A DNA stretch of 38,297 nt from an uncultured Candidatus Melainabacteria bacterium (lineage in GTDB: Bacteria; Cyanobacteriota; Vampirovibrionia; Gastranaerophilales; Gastranaerophilaceae). Shown here in pieces: positions 28,393 to 36,906 of the stretch; the stretch's first letter is position 1, and the number at the start of each line of letters is the position of its first letter. The stretch is from positions 1-38,297 of the forward strand of contig CAKVGS010000019.1 of the NCBI GenBank assembly GCA_934747335.1, read 5' to 3'. The notes beneath the pieces are model-generated. The model was not told the DNA's origin, searched no databases, and saw only the letters and a list, made by a program, of their open reading frames with translations. The translations under genes were made by a program, and so were the position numbers.

Positions 28393-30468
28393 TTAGTTAA
28401 TCATAGGGAATGCTCTTACTACTGTTACAGAGCCGTCTACGTTTTTACGAACGCCTGTATCAACTTCATCATCGTCCAAATCTGCTGCATAAGCAACCGG
28501 CGTATATGGTTGAGCTGCATCTACCGCTGTTGGTCTTTCATAACTTCTTAAGACTTTGATGTTTTCATTGTCGTCAGGAGTTGGTGGATTTGGATTTGGT
28601 TCAGGATCCGGAGCAGGAGGGTTTGGAGCATCAGGACCTACCAAGTAAGTTGTATCATTTGGTCTTGGGTCACGCGTATTGTAACCTTTAGGACCATTTG
28701 TCAATTCATAAGTGATTTCATCTGTTCCATTAACTGTAACTTCTTTTGCATCACGAATATTTGTATACTTCAAAGTGTAATCTCTTGAAGGGAAATCAAC
28801 TTTCAACTTATCAGTTTCTTTTCCAACAATGATATTATCAGCATGTACATTCGGTCCTGTAATTTCAATATATTTACCAGGTGCTGTAATATGAACATTT
28901 TTTGCATTTGCCCCTGTTAATGTTACATCACCTTTTGATGCTATATAAGCGTTTGTAGGTGTATCAATTTTTGTAATATTACCACCTGCTATATTAACAT
29001 TTGTAGGTTCTGCAAAACCTTCAACATGTCTATAATTTTCCATTACATCAACAATTACATCATCAATTGAATAATTTCCTTTTGATAAATCAACAGTTTT
29101 TCCATCAACTGTATATTTACCAGTATTATTCATACCGCCAATATAACCGTTTGCAGAAAATTCATATTCATTAGCCGTCAAAGTTGCTTTTCCGTCTGTT
29201 AAAACATTGTAATTATCAGATTTCAAAGAAATTTTATTAGCACTTGTATCAATTGTTGTCATAACATGACCGTTATGAGCGTGTGCGGTTAAATCACCGC
29301 CAACTGTTAATTTACCGTCTGCTAATTTTTTAGCATCATAATCATAACCACCAATGTGAATGTTTTGAGATGAATCAATCTTCAAATCTCCACCGATATT
29401 TGTATCACCGATTACGTGAACGAAGTGATTATATCTTGTATTATTCATGTCGCCTTCGCCGGTAGTAATCAAAGTTGCGTTTTTAGCTACATTCGTATCG
29501 CCAACATCAACAAAACCACCGCTGTTTGACATTGTTAAATTACCTTTAACATCCGCTTTTCTTAAAAATACTGCTTGACCACCACTTTTAACATTAACAT
29601 CACCATCAACAACCAATTTTTCGCCATTGTTGCTATAATTTAATGCTACGGATTCAGCAGAATCAACATTTAAGTTTCCGTTAATTTTACCGCCGTTAAC
29701 CGTTTTTACAATACCTTTACCGGCAGTAATGTAAACATCGCCATCAATATTTACAGCTTCTAATCTAACACCTGCGATTTGTTTATTGTCTTTTGGAGTT
29801 CCACCCAATGCCAAGTAATCATGACCATTTGATGTAACTAGTTTTAAAGATTTTGCACCAATTGTTGATGAAACTGCATTGATAACAGGAGCTGCGATAT
29901 TGTAATCTCCGCCGATTTGGAAATCAGAATTTTTAATTGTTATACCGATAATCTCACCATTATCATTATAAATTTTATTAAATTTTGCATTATCTAAATT
30001 CAAGTTGCCTAAATCTTCCACTCTTACATTAGACAAATCTTTTGTTGTTAAAAGCAAATCACCAGCTGTCGTAAATTTTGCACCATCAAATAAAACACCA
30101 TTTGGGTTTGAAATAATCAATTTCCCGATACCGCTGTTTGAATTAATTTGACCATAAATTGTTGACATTCCACTATTTACCGTATTCAAAACTGTCAAAT
30201 TATTTGCACCATTAACAGCGTTAAAATTTAAACTTTCACCTTTATTTACATTTAAAGAATCCCAATTTACATGAGCATTTCCATTAAAATTTAAATCATA
30301 GGAATTATTTCCGGCTACACCATTAACAAAACCGCCGGTCACGTTATTAATAACCGCGCCACCATTGCCATTGCCTAAACCTGTATCAACTAAGGCATAG
30401 GACACTTGCATTGACGCGAACAATGCAGTCACAGCTAAAGCTGATAATTTTCTCCTTAAGTTTTTCAT
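28393..30468 (-). CDS. Secreted filamentous-haemagglutinin-like protein (paralogue)
   Basis: 691 residues. Same plan as 11604-13595: signal peptide MKNLRRKLSALAVTALFA...YA, TPS domain with GGAVINNVTGGFV and NPNGVLFDGAKF, a beta-helix of Gly/Asn-rich strands, a Pro/Asp-rich spacer (PAPDPEPNPNPPTPD), and the same tail AYAADLDDDE...VRKNVDGSVTVVRAF. N- and C-terminal parts are nearly identical to the paralogue; the region about 150-185 and an insert near residue 480 differ. Codons here end in A or T more often than in the other copy, so the duplication looks old. No TpsB-type pore gene nearby. Likely surface-exposed adhesin or matrix protein. Single-gene unit with a strong terminator; promoter weak (TTGGAT/TAATAG). 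Confidence 0.85.
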   Translation of the reverse strand: MKNLRRKLSALAVTALFASMQVSYALVDTGLGNGNGGAVINNVTGGFVNGVAGNNSYDLNFNGNAHVNWDSLNVNKGESLNFNAVNGANNLTVLNTVNSGMSTIYGQINSNSGIGKLIISNPNGVLFDGAKFTTAGDLLLTTKDLSNVRVEDLGNLNLDNAKFNKIYNDNGEIIGITIKNSDFQIGGDYNIAAPVINAVSSTIGAKSLKLVTSNGHDYLALGGTPKDNKQIAGVRLEAVNIDGDVYITAGKGIVKTVNGGKINGNLNVDSAESVALNYSNNGEKLVVDGDVNVKSGGQAVFLRKADVKGNLTMSNSGGFVDVGDTNVAKNATLITTGEGDMNNTRYNHFVHVIGDTNIGGDLKIDSSQNIHIGGYDYDAKKLADGKLTVGGDLTAHAHNGHVMTTIDTSANKISLKSDNYNVLTDGKATLTANEYEFSANGYIGGMNNTGKYTVDGKTVDLSKGNYSIDDVIVDVMENYRHVEGFAEPTNVNIAGGNITKIDTPTNAYIASKGDVTLTGANAKNVHITAPGKYIEITGPNVHADNIIVGKETDKLKVDFPSRDYTLKYTNIRDAKEVTVNGTDEITYELTNGPKGYNTRDPRPNDTTYLVGPDAPNPPAPDPEPNPNPPTPDDNENIKVLRSYERPTAVDAAQPYTPVAYAADLDDDEVDTGVRKNVDGSVTVVRAFPMIN

Positions 30469-30530
30469 AAAAACAAATCCTTCTTATGTTGACTGTTCAT
30501 CTATTACTATACTATTAAAAAAAATCCAAC

Positions 30531-30561
30531 ATAAAAAAATTTGCGCTTTTTAGCGCAAATT
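30531..30561 (-). terminator. Terminator of the beta-lactamase-like gene
   Basis: Perfect 10-bp stem AATTTGCGCT/AGCGCAAATT, TTTT loop, minus-strand T-run of seven; about 30 bases after the stop at 30593. Confidence 0.85.
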
Positions 30562-30592
30562 CTGTTCAAATTGTTACATTTATTAACAATAA

Positions 30593-31774
30593 TTATCCGA
30601 CGATTGCCTTATATATGAGGCTTGATGCTTTTACAATAAAATCTTTACCCTGAGGCGCATTATGTGGGCGATTTGCAAGAATTACCACTATATATTTTTT
30701 GCCGTTTGGTGCAAAAACAATACCCGCATCACCAAGCATAGTTCCAATATCACCCGTTTTGTGAATAAACATTGCACCGTCACCCAAACCTGCTGCTATT
30801 AATCTGTTATTTTTTACATGACTCATATAATCAATAATAAATTCTCTTGAGTTAACATTCAGAAATCCGGGATTATCAAGGTTATAAAGAATTTTCGCCA
30901 TGTCTTTTGCGGTTGTTTTATTAGTTCCCTTCAAATCAGGAAGCCAAGTTCTAACATAAGTTTTTGAGATTCCCCAATCTCTTAAACCTACATTAATATC
31001 ATCCATGCCACCTAACTTTGCCATAATCATGTTTGTAGAAGTATTATCGGAATCTTGAATCATGGTTTTTGCCAAACTGTCCAAAGAATATTTTCTTCCC
31101 GTTTGAGCATATTGAAGATTTCCGGAACCTGGTGATTGATAATAATCAGTTAAAAGCATTTCATCATAAATTGTCATTTGATTTGCTTCAATTGATTTAA
31201 ACAAACGAACGAGAACCGGAAGCTTAATTATACTCGCAGCTGAATACAAGTTGTCTCCGTTAATATCAACGTACTGACCTTTTTCGTATTCCCAAACATA
31301 AATTGAAGGCTTAATCATAGGGTATTGAGCCATAAGTCCTGTTAGCTGTGATTTAAGCCCTGCCATCTCATTTGTATGATACATAGTCGTAATTTCACTG
31401 TGCGTTTTTTCAATGGTTGGAGTCAAAAGCAAACGATTATTGAACATGTCGTTGCTTAAATAATTCGTCATAGGATTTGCAATTTTATATAAATCAGCTC
31501 CCACAGGCTTTTTAAACTTAGCTTGAGCCAAGTTTACGTTCGATTTTGTATTCATTGGAATTGAATCAGGCATGAAAACCTGTTTAACAAGTCTGTTGTA
31601 AGCAGTCGGAAATACAAAATACATAAAAACAGCTAAAAATAAAAAAACAACAGACATTCTGAACAATTCCAACACAGGATTTTTCTTCTTTTTGATTTGT
31701 CTTGTTTTATGATTTTTATTTGGAACTACATGCAAATTACGATGCGTTCTCTGCTGTTGCTGATAAGCGTACAC
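30593..31774 (-). CDS. Membrane-anchored class A beta-lactamase-fold protein
   Basis: 393 residues from GTG at 31774 (GGAGGAG 6 bases upstream; a TTG at 31789 would place the ribosome binding site inside the gene). A basic cytoplasmic head (1-35), one membrane anchor (about 36-56, VLELFRMSVVFLFLAVFMYFVF), a linker, then the serine beta-lactamase/transpeptidase domain (about 130-393). Catalytic motifs: S181-I-I-K184, S242-D-N244, and K339-T-G. The omega loop is shortened to WLPDLKGTNKTT, about six residues less than class A enzymes, and the usual ExxxN pair is absent, so efficient beta-lactam hydrolysis is doubtful. It may act on peptidoglycan or only bind it. Own promoter; follows the polysaccharide cluster. 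Confidence 0.82.
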   Translation of the reverse strand: MYAYQQQQRTHRNLHVVPNKNHKTRQIKKKKNPVLELFRMSVVFLFLAVFMYFVFPTAYNRLVKQVFMPDSIPMNTKSNVNLAQAKFKKPVGADLYKIANPMTNYLSNDMFNNRLLLTPTIEKTHSEITTMYHTNEMAGLKSQLTGLMAQYPMIKPSIYVWEYEKGQYVDINGDNLYSAASIIKLPVLVRLFKSIEANQMTIYDEMLLTDYYQSPGSGNLQYAQTGRKYSLDSLAKTMIQDSDNTSTNMIMAKLGGMDDINVGLRDWGISKTYVRTWLPDLKGTNKTTAKDMAKILYNLDNPGFLNVNSREFIIDYMSHVKNNRLIAAGLGDGAMFIHKTGDIGTMLGDAGIVFAPNGKKYIVVILANRPHNAPQGKDFIVKASSLIYKAIVG

Positions 31775-31807
31775 AAATATCTCCTCCAAATCCCATCTTA
31801 TAATATC

Positions 31808-31836
31808 ATTATACTAAAAATATAGCCATCCTTCAA
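31808..31836 (-). promoter_or_regulatory. Promoter of the beta-lactamase-like gene
   Basis: Minus-strand TTGAAG (31831-31836) and a perfect TATAAT (31808-31813), exactly 17 apart. Leader about 27 bases. Confidence 0.7.
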
Positions 31837-31856
31837 AAAGTTGAAAAATTTGTTTT

Positions 31857-32789
31857 CTATTTTAGTTTAATTTTCAATCCTAACAAACGCAAAACTTTAG
31901 TCTTAGTCTTTCCTTTGTATTCATTTTTAACCGATAAAATTTGTCTGAGAAGAGGTTCTTTATTGGACGGTTCTTTTGACGCCATATAATCTCTTAATAA
32001 CTCATCGTAAATATTAGTTCTTTTAGCAACTTCCCACCATTCGTCTTTGAATTTATTACCACAACCTTTAAATGCAGGCTTTAAGCCTGTAAGGTGGACG
32101 ATTACGGGGTTTTCTTTTGCTTGTAAATACTCAGTTTCTTCTTCACCTTCAAATTCATAGTATCCACCTCTCCACCAAGTATCCATCAGATTGTATTTTG
32201 GTGAAATTACAAGTTTATGTTCATCAACAACCTTATTGATTGAATCCTGATCGCAGAATTCAATAATCTTCGCGTTATTTTTTGCAAAATCGACAACCTT
32301 ATCAAAAAAATGTTCTTTTCTGCAATAATCACAATTAAACAACAGCATGCCGGAATTTACATATACTCCGCTTTTCATCCCGAGTCTTTTAACGTATTTT
32401 GAAACACCCCAAACATCTTTAACCCCTGCCAGATATTTATCAGTCAAGTCTAATGAAAATAATTCGTCTAAATTTCCGCGAATAAGCGTATCGCAATCGA
32501 GATAAAGAACTTTATCCAAATCTTTGCATAAATCAGGAAGTTTAATTCTAAACCAAGCTTGCACAGTAACCCATTTTGAAAGAGTTAAATCCGCAAATTG
32601 GCTTTCATCCATTTTTATAAGCCTTAAACTTCCACCAACTGTACCCAACTTTTGCATGCTTTCAGCAGAAAGTTTTGAATACATAATTATAAATTCAACT
32701 TGTTTATTATGTTCTAATGCGCTTTTCATTGAAACAACTGTTTGATTAACATAATTATCATCAGGTGCATAAGCTATACTAATCTTCAT
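31857..32789 (-). CDS. Family 8 glycosyltransferase
   Basis: 310 residues. GT8 retaining glycosyltransferase (galactosyl/glucosyltransferase type, as in LPS core synthesis). Starts ISIAYAPDDNYVNQTVVSMKSAL, with a metal/sugar-nucleotide DxD in VLYLDCDTLIRGNLDELF, YVNSGMLLFNCD, FCDQDSIN, and the closing HLTGLKPAFKGCGNKFKDEWW region with the third metal-binding His. Cytoplasmic, using a UDP-sugar; the exact sugar is not known. Its ATG overlaps the stop of the preceding gene (TAATG), so it is coupled to the polysaccharide cluster, of which it is the last gene. Confidence 0.9.
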   Translation of the reverse strand: MKISIAYAPDDNYVNQTVVSMKSALEHNKQVEFIIMYSKLSAESMQKLGTVGGSLRLIKMDESQFADLTLSKWVTVQAWFRIKLPDLCKDLDKVLYLDCDTLIRGNLDELFSLDLTDKYLAGVKDVWGVSKYVKRLGMKSGVYVNSGMLLFNCDYCRKEHFFDKVVDFAKNNAKIIEFCDQDSINKVVDEHKLVISPKYNLMDTWWRGGYYEFEGEEETEYLQAKENPVIVHLTGLKPAFKGCGNKFKDEWWEVAKRTNIYDELLRDYMASKEPSNKEPLLRQILSVKNEYKGKTKTKVLRLLGLKIKLK

Positions 32790-33841
32790 TATTTAAACTC
32801 CTCTAAAATATGTTCGAAGAATGTTCCTTCTATCTTTATTTCTTTCTTTTTTGTTAAAACTTTTTTCTTATGCGTCAATTTATGAATTGGCGTTGTTTTC
32901 TTTAATTGCGTCCAACGTTTTTCATCAAACGGGTTCAACAATTCGGTTTGCAACCTTTGAACGGGGTAAAAACTAAAAAATGGAATTTTTGCCCATTCAT
33001 CTTCATTACGTCTTGCAACCATTGTAATAATATGCATATGTGTAAAATAATTAACCAAAAAACGATTTTCATTCCAATAAGCAAGCATTGAAGCGAGCGT
33101 TTGTTTAAGTATTTTGTTTTCAGGTTTTGCTTCAATAAAATAATTTGTTCCACAAAGTCCATCCAAATCAACTTTTTCATCATTTTGGAAAAAGAACAAA
33201 TCTGACTCAACAAAATCAGGTAGTTCTTCTGTCAACAAAACCGTTGAGTCTATCCAAATACCACCATATTGAATTAACAATGCAGTTCTTACAATATCAA
33301 CAAAATGTGCAAGATTCATTTTGCCGTTTTCTTTCAGTTCATAAATTTTTTGCGGTAAATCAATATAATCTTTCAACTTATCATAAGTCAAGATAATTCT
33401 TGTACGATTACCTTTAAATTTATCAACACTGTTTAGGCAAGCTTGTACAAGCGGAGGAATTGAGCCGTCTTTACTTTCCCAGTATTGCCAAATAATTTGA
33501 GAGTTAGGAATATCAGCTTTAGGCGTGCCGTCATTGCGAGAGGAACTTTGTTCCTCGTGGCAATCCATATCATTTTGTGGATTGCTTCGTCGCCCATCTT
33601 CACTGCTGCTCCTCGCAATGACCGGACGTGAATCGCCAAGTCGAACGACTTCGGTCATTCCCTCTCCTTGGGAGAGGGTTTTATTAAAATCCTTACAACC
33701 CTTTACCACATACTTTCTCAAATAAAATTTTGCCCAATTACCCTTCAAAATTCTTCTGATTTTTCTATCAAACACAAAAATTTCAAGACAAATTTTTACA
33801 ATCGAATTTATAATTTGCCAAAACAAAGATTTTATTAGCAT
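32789..33841 (-). CDS. DXD-type capsular polysaccharide glycosyltransferase with repeat insert
   Basis: 350 residues. The core IIWQYWESKDGSIPPLVQACLNSV ... HFVDIVRTALLIQYGGIWIDSTVLL, with the DxxR and the GGIWxD signature, is that of GT32-like/capsular polysaccharide synthesis sugar transferases (Gly_transf_sug type). A hydrophobic N-terminus (about 1-25) may anchor it. Residues about 54-106 do not look like protein of this family: they are the translation of palindromic repeats (33530-33622 and 33660-33678) inserted in frame between the N-terminal part and the catalytic core. The gene remains open. It overlaps its upstream neighbour by 7 bases and its downstream neighbour by one, so it is inside an operon. 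Donor and acceptor unknown. Confidence 0.82.
   Translation of the reverse strand: MLIKSLFWQIINSIVKICLEIFVFDRKIRRILKGNWAKFYLRKYVVKGCKDFNKTLSQGEGMTEVVRLGDSRPVIARSSSEDGRRSNPQNDMDCHEEQSSSRNDGTPKADIPNSQIIWQYWESKDGSIPPLVQACLNSVDKFKGNRTRIILTYDKLKDYIDLPQKIYELKENGKMNLAHFVDIVRTALLIQYGGIWIDSTVLLTEELPDFVESDLFFFQNDEKVDLDGLCGTNYFIEAKPENKILKQTLASMLAYWNENRFLVNYFTHMHIITMVARRNEDEWAKIPFFSFYPVQRLQTELLNPFDEKRWTQLKKTTPIHKLTHKKKVLTKKKEIKIEGTFFEHILEEFK
33530..33678. repeat. Palindromic repeats inserted inside a glycosyltransferase gene
   Basis: 33530-33622 (93 bases, 31 codons) has GTCATTGCGAG and CTCGCAATGAC ends and an inner GCAATCCA/TGGATTGC pair. It is followed by AAGTCG/CGACTT (near 33637-33650) and by a perfect CCCTCTCC-TTG-GGAGAGGG hairpin (33660-33678). 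All are read through by the gene at 32789-33841. Confidence 0.85.
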
Positions 33842-34848
33842 TCTGCTTCCTCTTTTTCAAGAATTTCAAGTAGTTGTGGATATTTCTTCAGCATAATTTC
33901 ATACGCTTCATCCAAAGACATTCCAACGCCTTTTTTATTGATTTTACAAAGCCCGTATTGTTGTGAATTTTCAACATAATTAATTGATTCAGAATATCCT
34001 TTGACCAATCTGGTTTTATATCCGTTCAATGTTGCCATCGCCCAAAGCCAAATATCGTCATGTGTAGGAATCAATTCCTTGATTAAACTTTCATCACACA
34101 CATCTTTGTAAAAACAATTTGGCGGATACAAAACTGCGCCATAACCTGTAAGTCTGTTATGAAAGCTTGCAACACCTCTATGTCTGTCTAAATATAATTC
34201 ACGCGTCTTTTCCCACTTAATAACTTTTTTCTGTGTTTGAGCGTCGCAAGTATCATCCCCTCCCTTTATAGGGGGAGGGTTAGGGTGGGGGCTTATCTCT
34301 TGAACATCCATTTCCACCTTCAACCAATCGCACCTGTGCGCATGCACCTCATTCTTATGTTCCAAATATGTTTTATACAAACTCTCAACCGTATCAGGCG
34401 CATAATAAATATCATCATCAGTCGTAATAATAACCGCATTTGGATATTTTTTTAATGTTGGAATAATTTTTTTATACGAACGAATATCTTTATACCAGTC
34501 AATCGTCAAACCATATTGTTTTAAATCCAATAACTCTTGCGGTAAATCTTTTTCACCATTCGGAAATTGTTCCGGCGCAAGCCAAAGTATAACCGCATCA
34601 GGTTTAAGTGTTTGAGTTAAAAGTGTTTTAATAGTTTTAACTACTATATTAATTCTAGCCGGAAAACTTGTCAGAGAAACAATTATTTTTTCTCCCTCGC
34701 CCCTTGTGGGAGAGGGTTGGAGTGAGGGGGTTGTTATACCACATTCCACAACTTCCGGACAATTATACTTAAAACTATGCTTTACCCTTATAAGCAACCC
34801 GAAAAAATTAATAACAATATGTCCATCAAAGTATTGTACAAACTTCAT
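33835..34848 (-). CDS. GT-A-fold glycosyltransferase with two repeat inserts
   Basis: 337 residues. The core begins at about residue 54 (KIIVSLTSFPARINIVVKTIKTLLTQT), with VILWLAPEQF, and a metal-binding acidic motif in VIITTDDDIYYAP. Later blocks are GVASFHNRLTGYGAVLYPPNCF and PTHDDIWLWAMATLNG. This pattern fits a GT2-like glycosyltransferase of surface polysaccharide clusters. Residues about 39-53 (PSLQPSPTRGEGE) and about 185-200 (SPHPNPPPIKGG) are translations of CCCTCTCC-family repeats (34694-34730 and 34257-34291). The start at 34848 has AAGGA 8 bases upstream and overlaps the previous gene by 23 bases. Sugar specificity unknown. Confidence 0.8.
   Translation of the reverse strand: MKFVQYFDGHIVINFFGLLIRVKHSFKYNCPEVVECGITTPSLQPSPTRGEGEKIIVSLTSFPARINIVVKTIKTLLTQTLKPDAVILWLAPEQFPNGEKDLPQELLDLKQYGLTIDWYKDIRSYKKIIPTLKKYPNAVIITTDDDIYYAPDTVESLYKTYLEHKNEVHAHRCDWLKVEMDVQEISPHPNPPPIKGGDDTCDAQTQKKVIKWEKTRELYLDRHRGVASFHNRLTGYGAVLYPPNCFYKDVCDESLIKELIPTHDDIWLWAMATLNGYKTRLVKGYSESINYVENSQQYGLCKINKKGVGMSLDEAYEIMLKKYPQLLEILEKEEAEC
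34257..34291. repeat. CCCTCCC-type repeat inside a coding region
   Basis: CCCTCCC/GGGAGGG hairpin (34258-34264, 34273-34279) with a G-rich tail, translated in the gene at 33835-34848. Confidence 0.75.
34694..34730. repeat. CCCTCGCC-type repeat inside a coding region
   Basis: The 23-base block 34694-34716 is identical to the intergenic block 28064-28086 and inverted relative to 19928-19950; here it is translated near the N-terminus of the gene at 33835-34848. Confidence 0.85.
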
Positions 34849-35776
34849 TATTTAAATCCTTAAAAGCATTCATAATTTCACTCGGAGTCACATTCTCGCC
34901 AATCAATATTCGGCAAGGATAAAGCGTTTCATCAGACGCCCAACGTTCCGCACAATCCGCATAAAAAACTTCTACAACAGGAACATTTAAAGCATTTGCA
35001 AAGTGTAAAGTTCCTGTATCTACCGTAATACAGCGATTGCAGATTTTCAAAATATTTGCAAATTCAGGAAAAGTTGTGCAATCTATTAAATCAACGTAAT
35101 TAAAATATCCCGATTTTTTTAATCCTAAATTAAAATCCTCAGCTGTTTTTCCTGCGCCCGTTAAAAGCGACGTAAACCCTTCTTCATTAAGTTTTTTCAT
35201 TAACTCAATACAATCAGCAACTTTCATATCTTTTTTATAAAAATTACTTGTCGTACAAACTACAACAGGATTTTTAAGAGTCTTAACCATATTGACAACA
35301 GGCGTATCAGTTTCAGGCGGACAGTATTTTATCGGCAAATTTTTATGTTCACCGACTAACAGTTCAATCAAACCACCCCATTGGTCTTTCATGTGAACGT
35401 ATTCTTTTAATTCAAACTGTTCTTTTGTATTCCATATTTTGCATTTGTTGTGCGAAATTATATGCTTTGCACCCAAAAGTCTTGAGATAAGCAAATTTCT
35501 TTCATTTGCATAAGTTACAAATGAAGCGAACGGCTTTTTGTACGGAAATCTTTTTACGAAATTCAAAATTCCTTTTAAAGATTTATCCTTTTTCTTATCA
35601 AAAACTATTACATCATCCACACCATCTTGATATTTTGCAACATCTACAAACGGCGTATTGCATACAAAAATAATTTTTGACTCAGGATAGAATGCCTTGA
35701 TATTTTGCACAAGAGTATTCGTCACCAACATATCGCCGATACAGGCCGTATTAAAAACTAAAAAAACCTTCTCCAT
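34826..35776 (-). CDS. Family 9 glycosyltransferase (heptosyltransferase-like)
   Basis: 316 residues with two Rossmann-like halves of the GT-B fold. The N-terminus FLVFNTACIGDMLVTNTLVQNIKAFYPESKI holds the GD that serves as catalytic Asp region in heptosyltransferases. The C-terminal half has VVVCTTSNFYKKDMKVADCIELMKKL, LLTGAGKTAEDFN, and CITVDTGTLHFANALNVPVVEVF, the nucleotide-sugar binding signature of the family. It would add heptose or a related sugar to a lipid-linked glycan. No Shine-Dalgarno sequence is seen; a 14-base palindrome (35778-35791) sits directly before the ATG. Second gene of the cluster, 27 bases after the WecA-type gene. Confidence 0.88.
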   Translation of the reverse strand: MEKVFLVFNTACIGDMLVTNTLVQNIKAFYPESKIIFVCNTPFVDVAKYQDGVDDVIVFDKKKDKSLKGILNFVKRFPYKKPFASFVTYANERNLLISRLLGAKHIISHNKCKIWNTKEQFELKEYVHMKDQWGGLIELLVGEHKNLPIKYCPPETDTPVVNMVKTLKNPVVVCTTSNFYKKDMKVADCIELMKKLNEEGFTSLLTGAGKTAEDFNLGLKKSGYFNYVDLIDCTTFPEFANILKICNRCITVDTGTLHFANALNVPVVEVFYADCAERWASDETLYPCRILIGENVTPSEIMNAFKDLNNEVCTIL

Positions 35777-35777
35777 A

Positions 35778-35791
35778 GATAAAATTTTATC
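35778..35791. other. Perfect 14-base palindrome before the GT9 gene
   Basis: GATAAAATTTTATC occupies the place where the ribosome binding site of the GT9 gene should be. It could be a hairpin, a -10-like element or chance in AT-rich DNA. Confidence 0.35.
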
Positions 35792-35803
35792 ACAAATATA
35801 TTA

Positions 35804-36883
35804 TTATTGTTGTTGTTCAGAATGTTCTTCATGAGGTTCAATAGGTTGAGGTTTTGTCATTACGCTAACAACGCTTAATGCAACCATAATCAGAATTAAA
35901 ACAGCGATATATATAAAATAGTTTTTTAAAGTTCCGGTAAAATATGTTGCAACAGCGCCACCAACAATCGCAACAGAAGTTAAAATTGCAACTGTTTTCT
36001 TTTGAGAAAAGCCTGCTTTAAGTAACTTATGGTGGATGTGTTCCGCGTCAGCCACAAACGGAGATTTACCCTTCATAATTCTTCTTAAGCTTGAATAAGT
36101 AATATCCATGATTGGCACGGCTAAAACCAAAAAAGGTAATAACACTGCTAACGCAGCACCCTTCATAACACCTGCAATTGAAAGTGTTGCAAGTAAGAAC
36201 CCTGAAAATAATGCACCTGAATCACCCATGAATATTTTTGCAGGATTAAAATTAAAGGTTAAAAATGCAAGCATAGAACCTGCAAGAATAAATGCAATTA
36301 ATGCTGTGATTGGCTGAGCAGGAGTAATTGCAACAGCTATAAGTGCCAAAGTTATTGAACTTACTGTGATAACAGAACCAGCTAAACCGTCTACACCGTC
36401 AATAAAGTTAACGGCATTAGAAATGCCAACAATCCACAAAATTGTAATCGGATAAGAAAATACTCCCAAATGTATAACTCCGCCAAACGGGTTAAAAATT
36501 GTATCAATCTGAACGCCTAAAAGGTAAACGATTGTTGCGATTGATAGTTGTATTACAAGTTTGAATTTTGCATCAAGGTTGTAAACATCATCAACAAGTC
36601 CGAGCAAGAACATCAAAGAACCGCCAAGCAAAATTCCTGAAAGTAAACTTCCATAAGGATAATAACTTAAGAGTACCAAGAATAAAAATGTCAGCATTGC
36701 ACTTGTCCAAATTGCGATACCGCCAAGTCTTGAGATTGGTACTTTGTGAATTTTTCTTGCGTTTGGTAAGTCTACTAAACCTTCTTTTTGAGAAAATTCA
36801 ATTACGAAAGGCACAATAAACACCCCTATCAGGTATGAAATAAATGCACCTATTATGTGAGCTTGTGTTAGTTTAATTATCAT
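35804..36883 (-). CDS. WecA/TagO-type polyprenyl-phosphate sugar-1-phosphate transferase
   Basis: 359 residues, about 11 membrane segments. It starts surface glycan synthesis by moving a sugar-1-phosphate (usually GlcNAc-1-P) from a UDP-sugar to undecaprenyl phosphate. Signatures: RKIHKVPISRLGGIAI, LGLVDDVYNLDAKFKL with the Asp pair, SNAVNFIDGVDGLAGSV, AKIFMGDSGALFSGF, and ADAEHIHHKLLKAG (the His motif specific to WecA/TagO rather than MraY). The C-terminal tail is His/Glu/Gln-rich (EPHEEHSEQQQ). First gene of the polysaccharide cluster, with its own extended -10 promoter. The lipid carrier comes from UppS (2131-2838). AAAGGA precedes the ATG. Confidence 0.92.
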   Translation of the reverse strand: MIIKLTQAHIIGAFISYLIGVFIVPFVIEFSQKEGLVDLPNARKIHKVPISRLGGIAIWTSAMLTFLFLVLLSYYPYGSLLSGILLGGSLMFLLGLVDDVYNLDAKFKLVIQLSIATIVYLLGVQIDTIFNPFGGVIHLGVFSYPITILWIVGISNAVNFIDGVDGLAGSVITVSSITLALIAVAITPAQPITALIAFILAGSMLAFLTFNFNPAKIFMGDSGALFSGFLLATLSIAGVMKGAALAVLLPFLVLAVPIMDITYSSLRRIMKGKSPFVADAEHIHHKLLKAGFSQKKTVAILTSVAIVGGAVATYFTGTLKNYFIYIAVLILIMVALSVVSVMTKPQPIEPHEEHSEQQQ

Positions 36884-36906
36884 GATAATCCTTTGTTTTT
36901 TATTTT

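Noticed and set aside
33145..33396. Plus-strand open frame inside the DXD glycosyltransferase
   Set aside because: Shadow of the real minus-strand gene, with no start signals or recognisable product.
32789..33841. Calling this glycosyltransferase a pseudogene because of its repeat inserts
   Set aside because: The frame is intact from start to stop, the core motifs are kept, and the inserts preserve phase.
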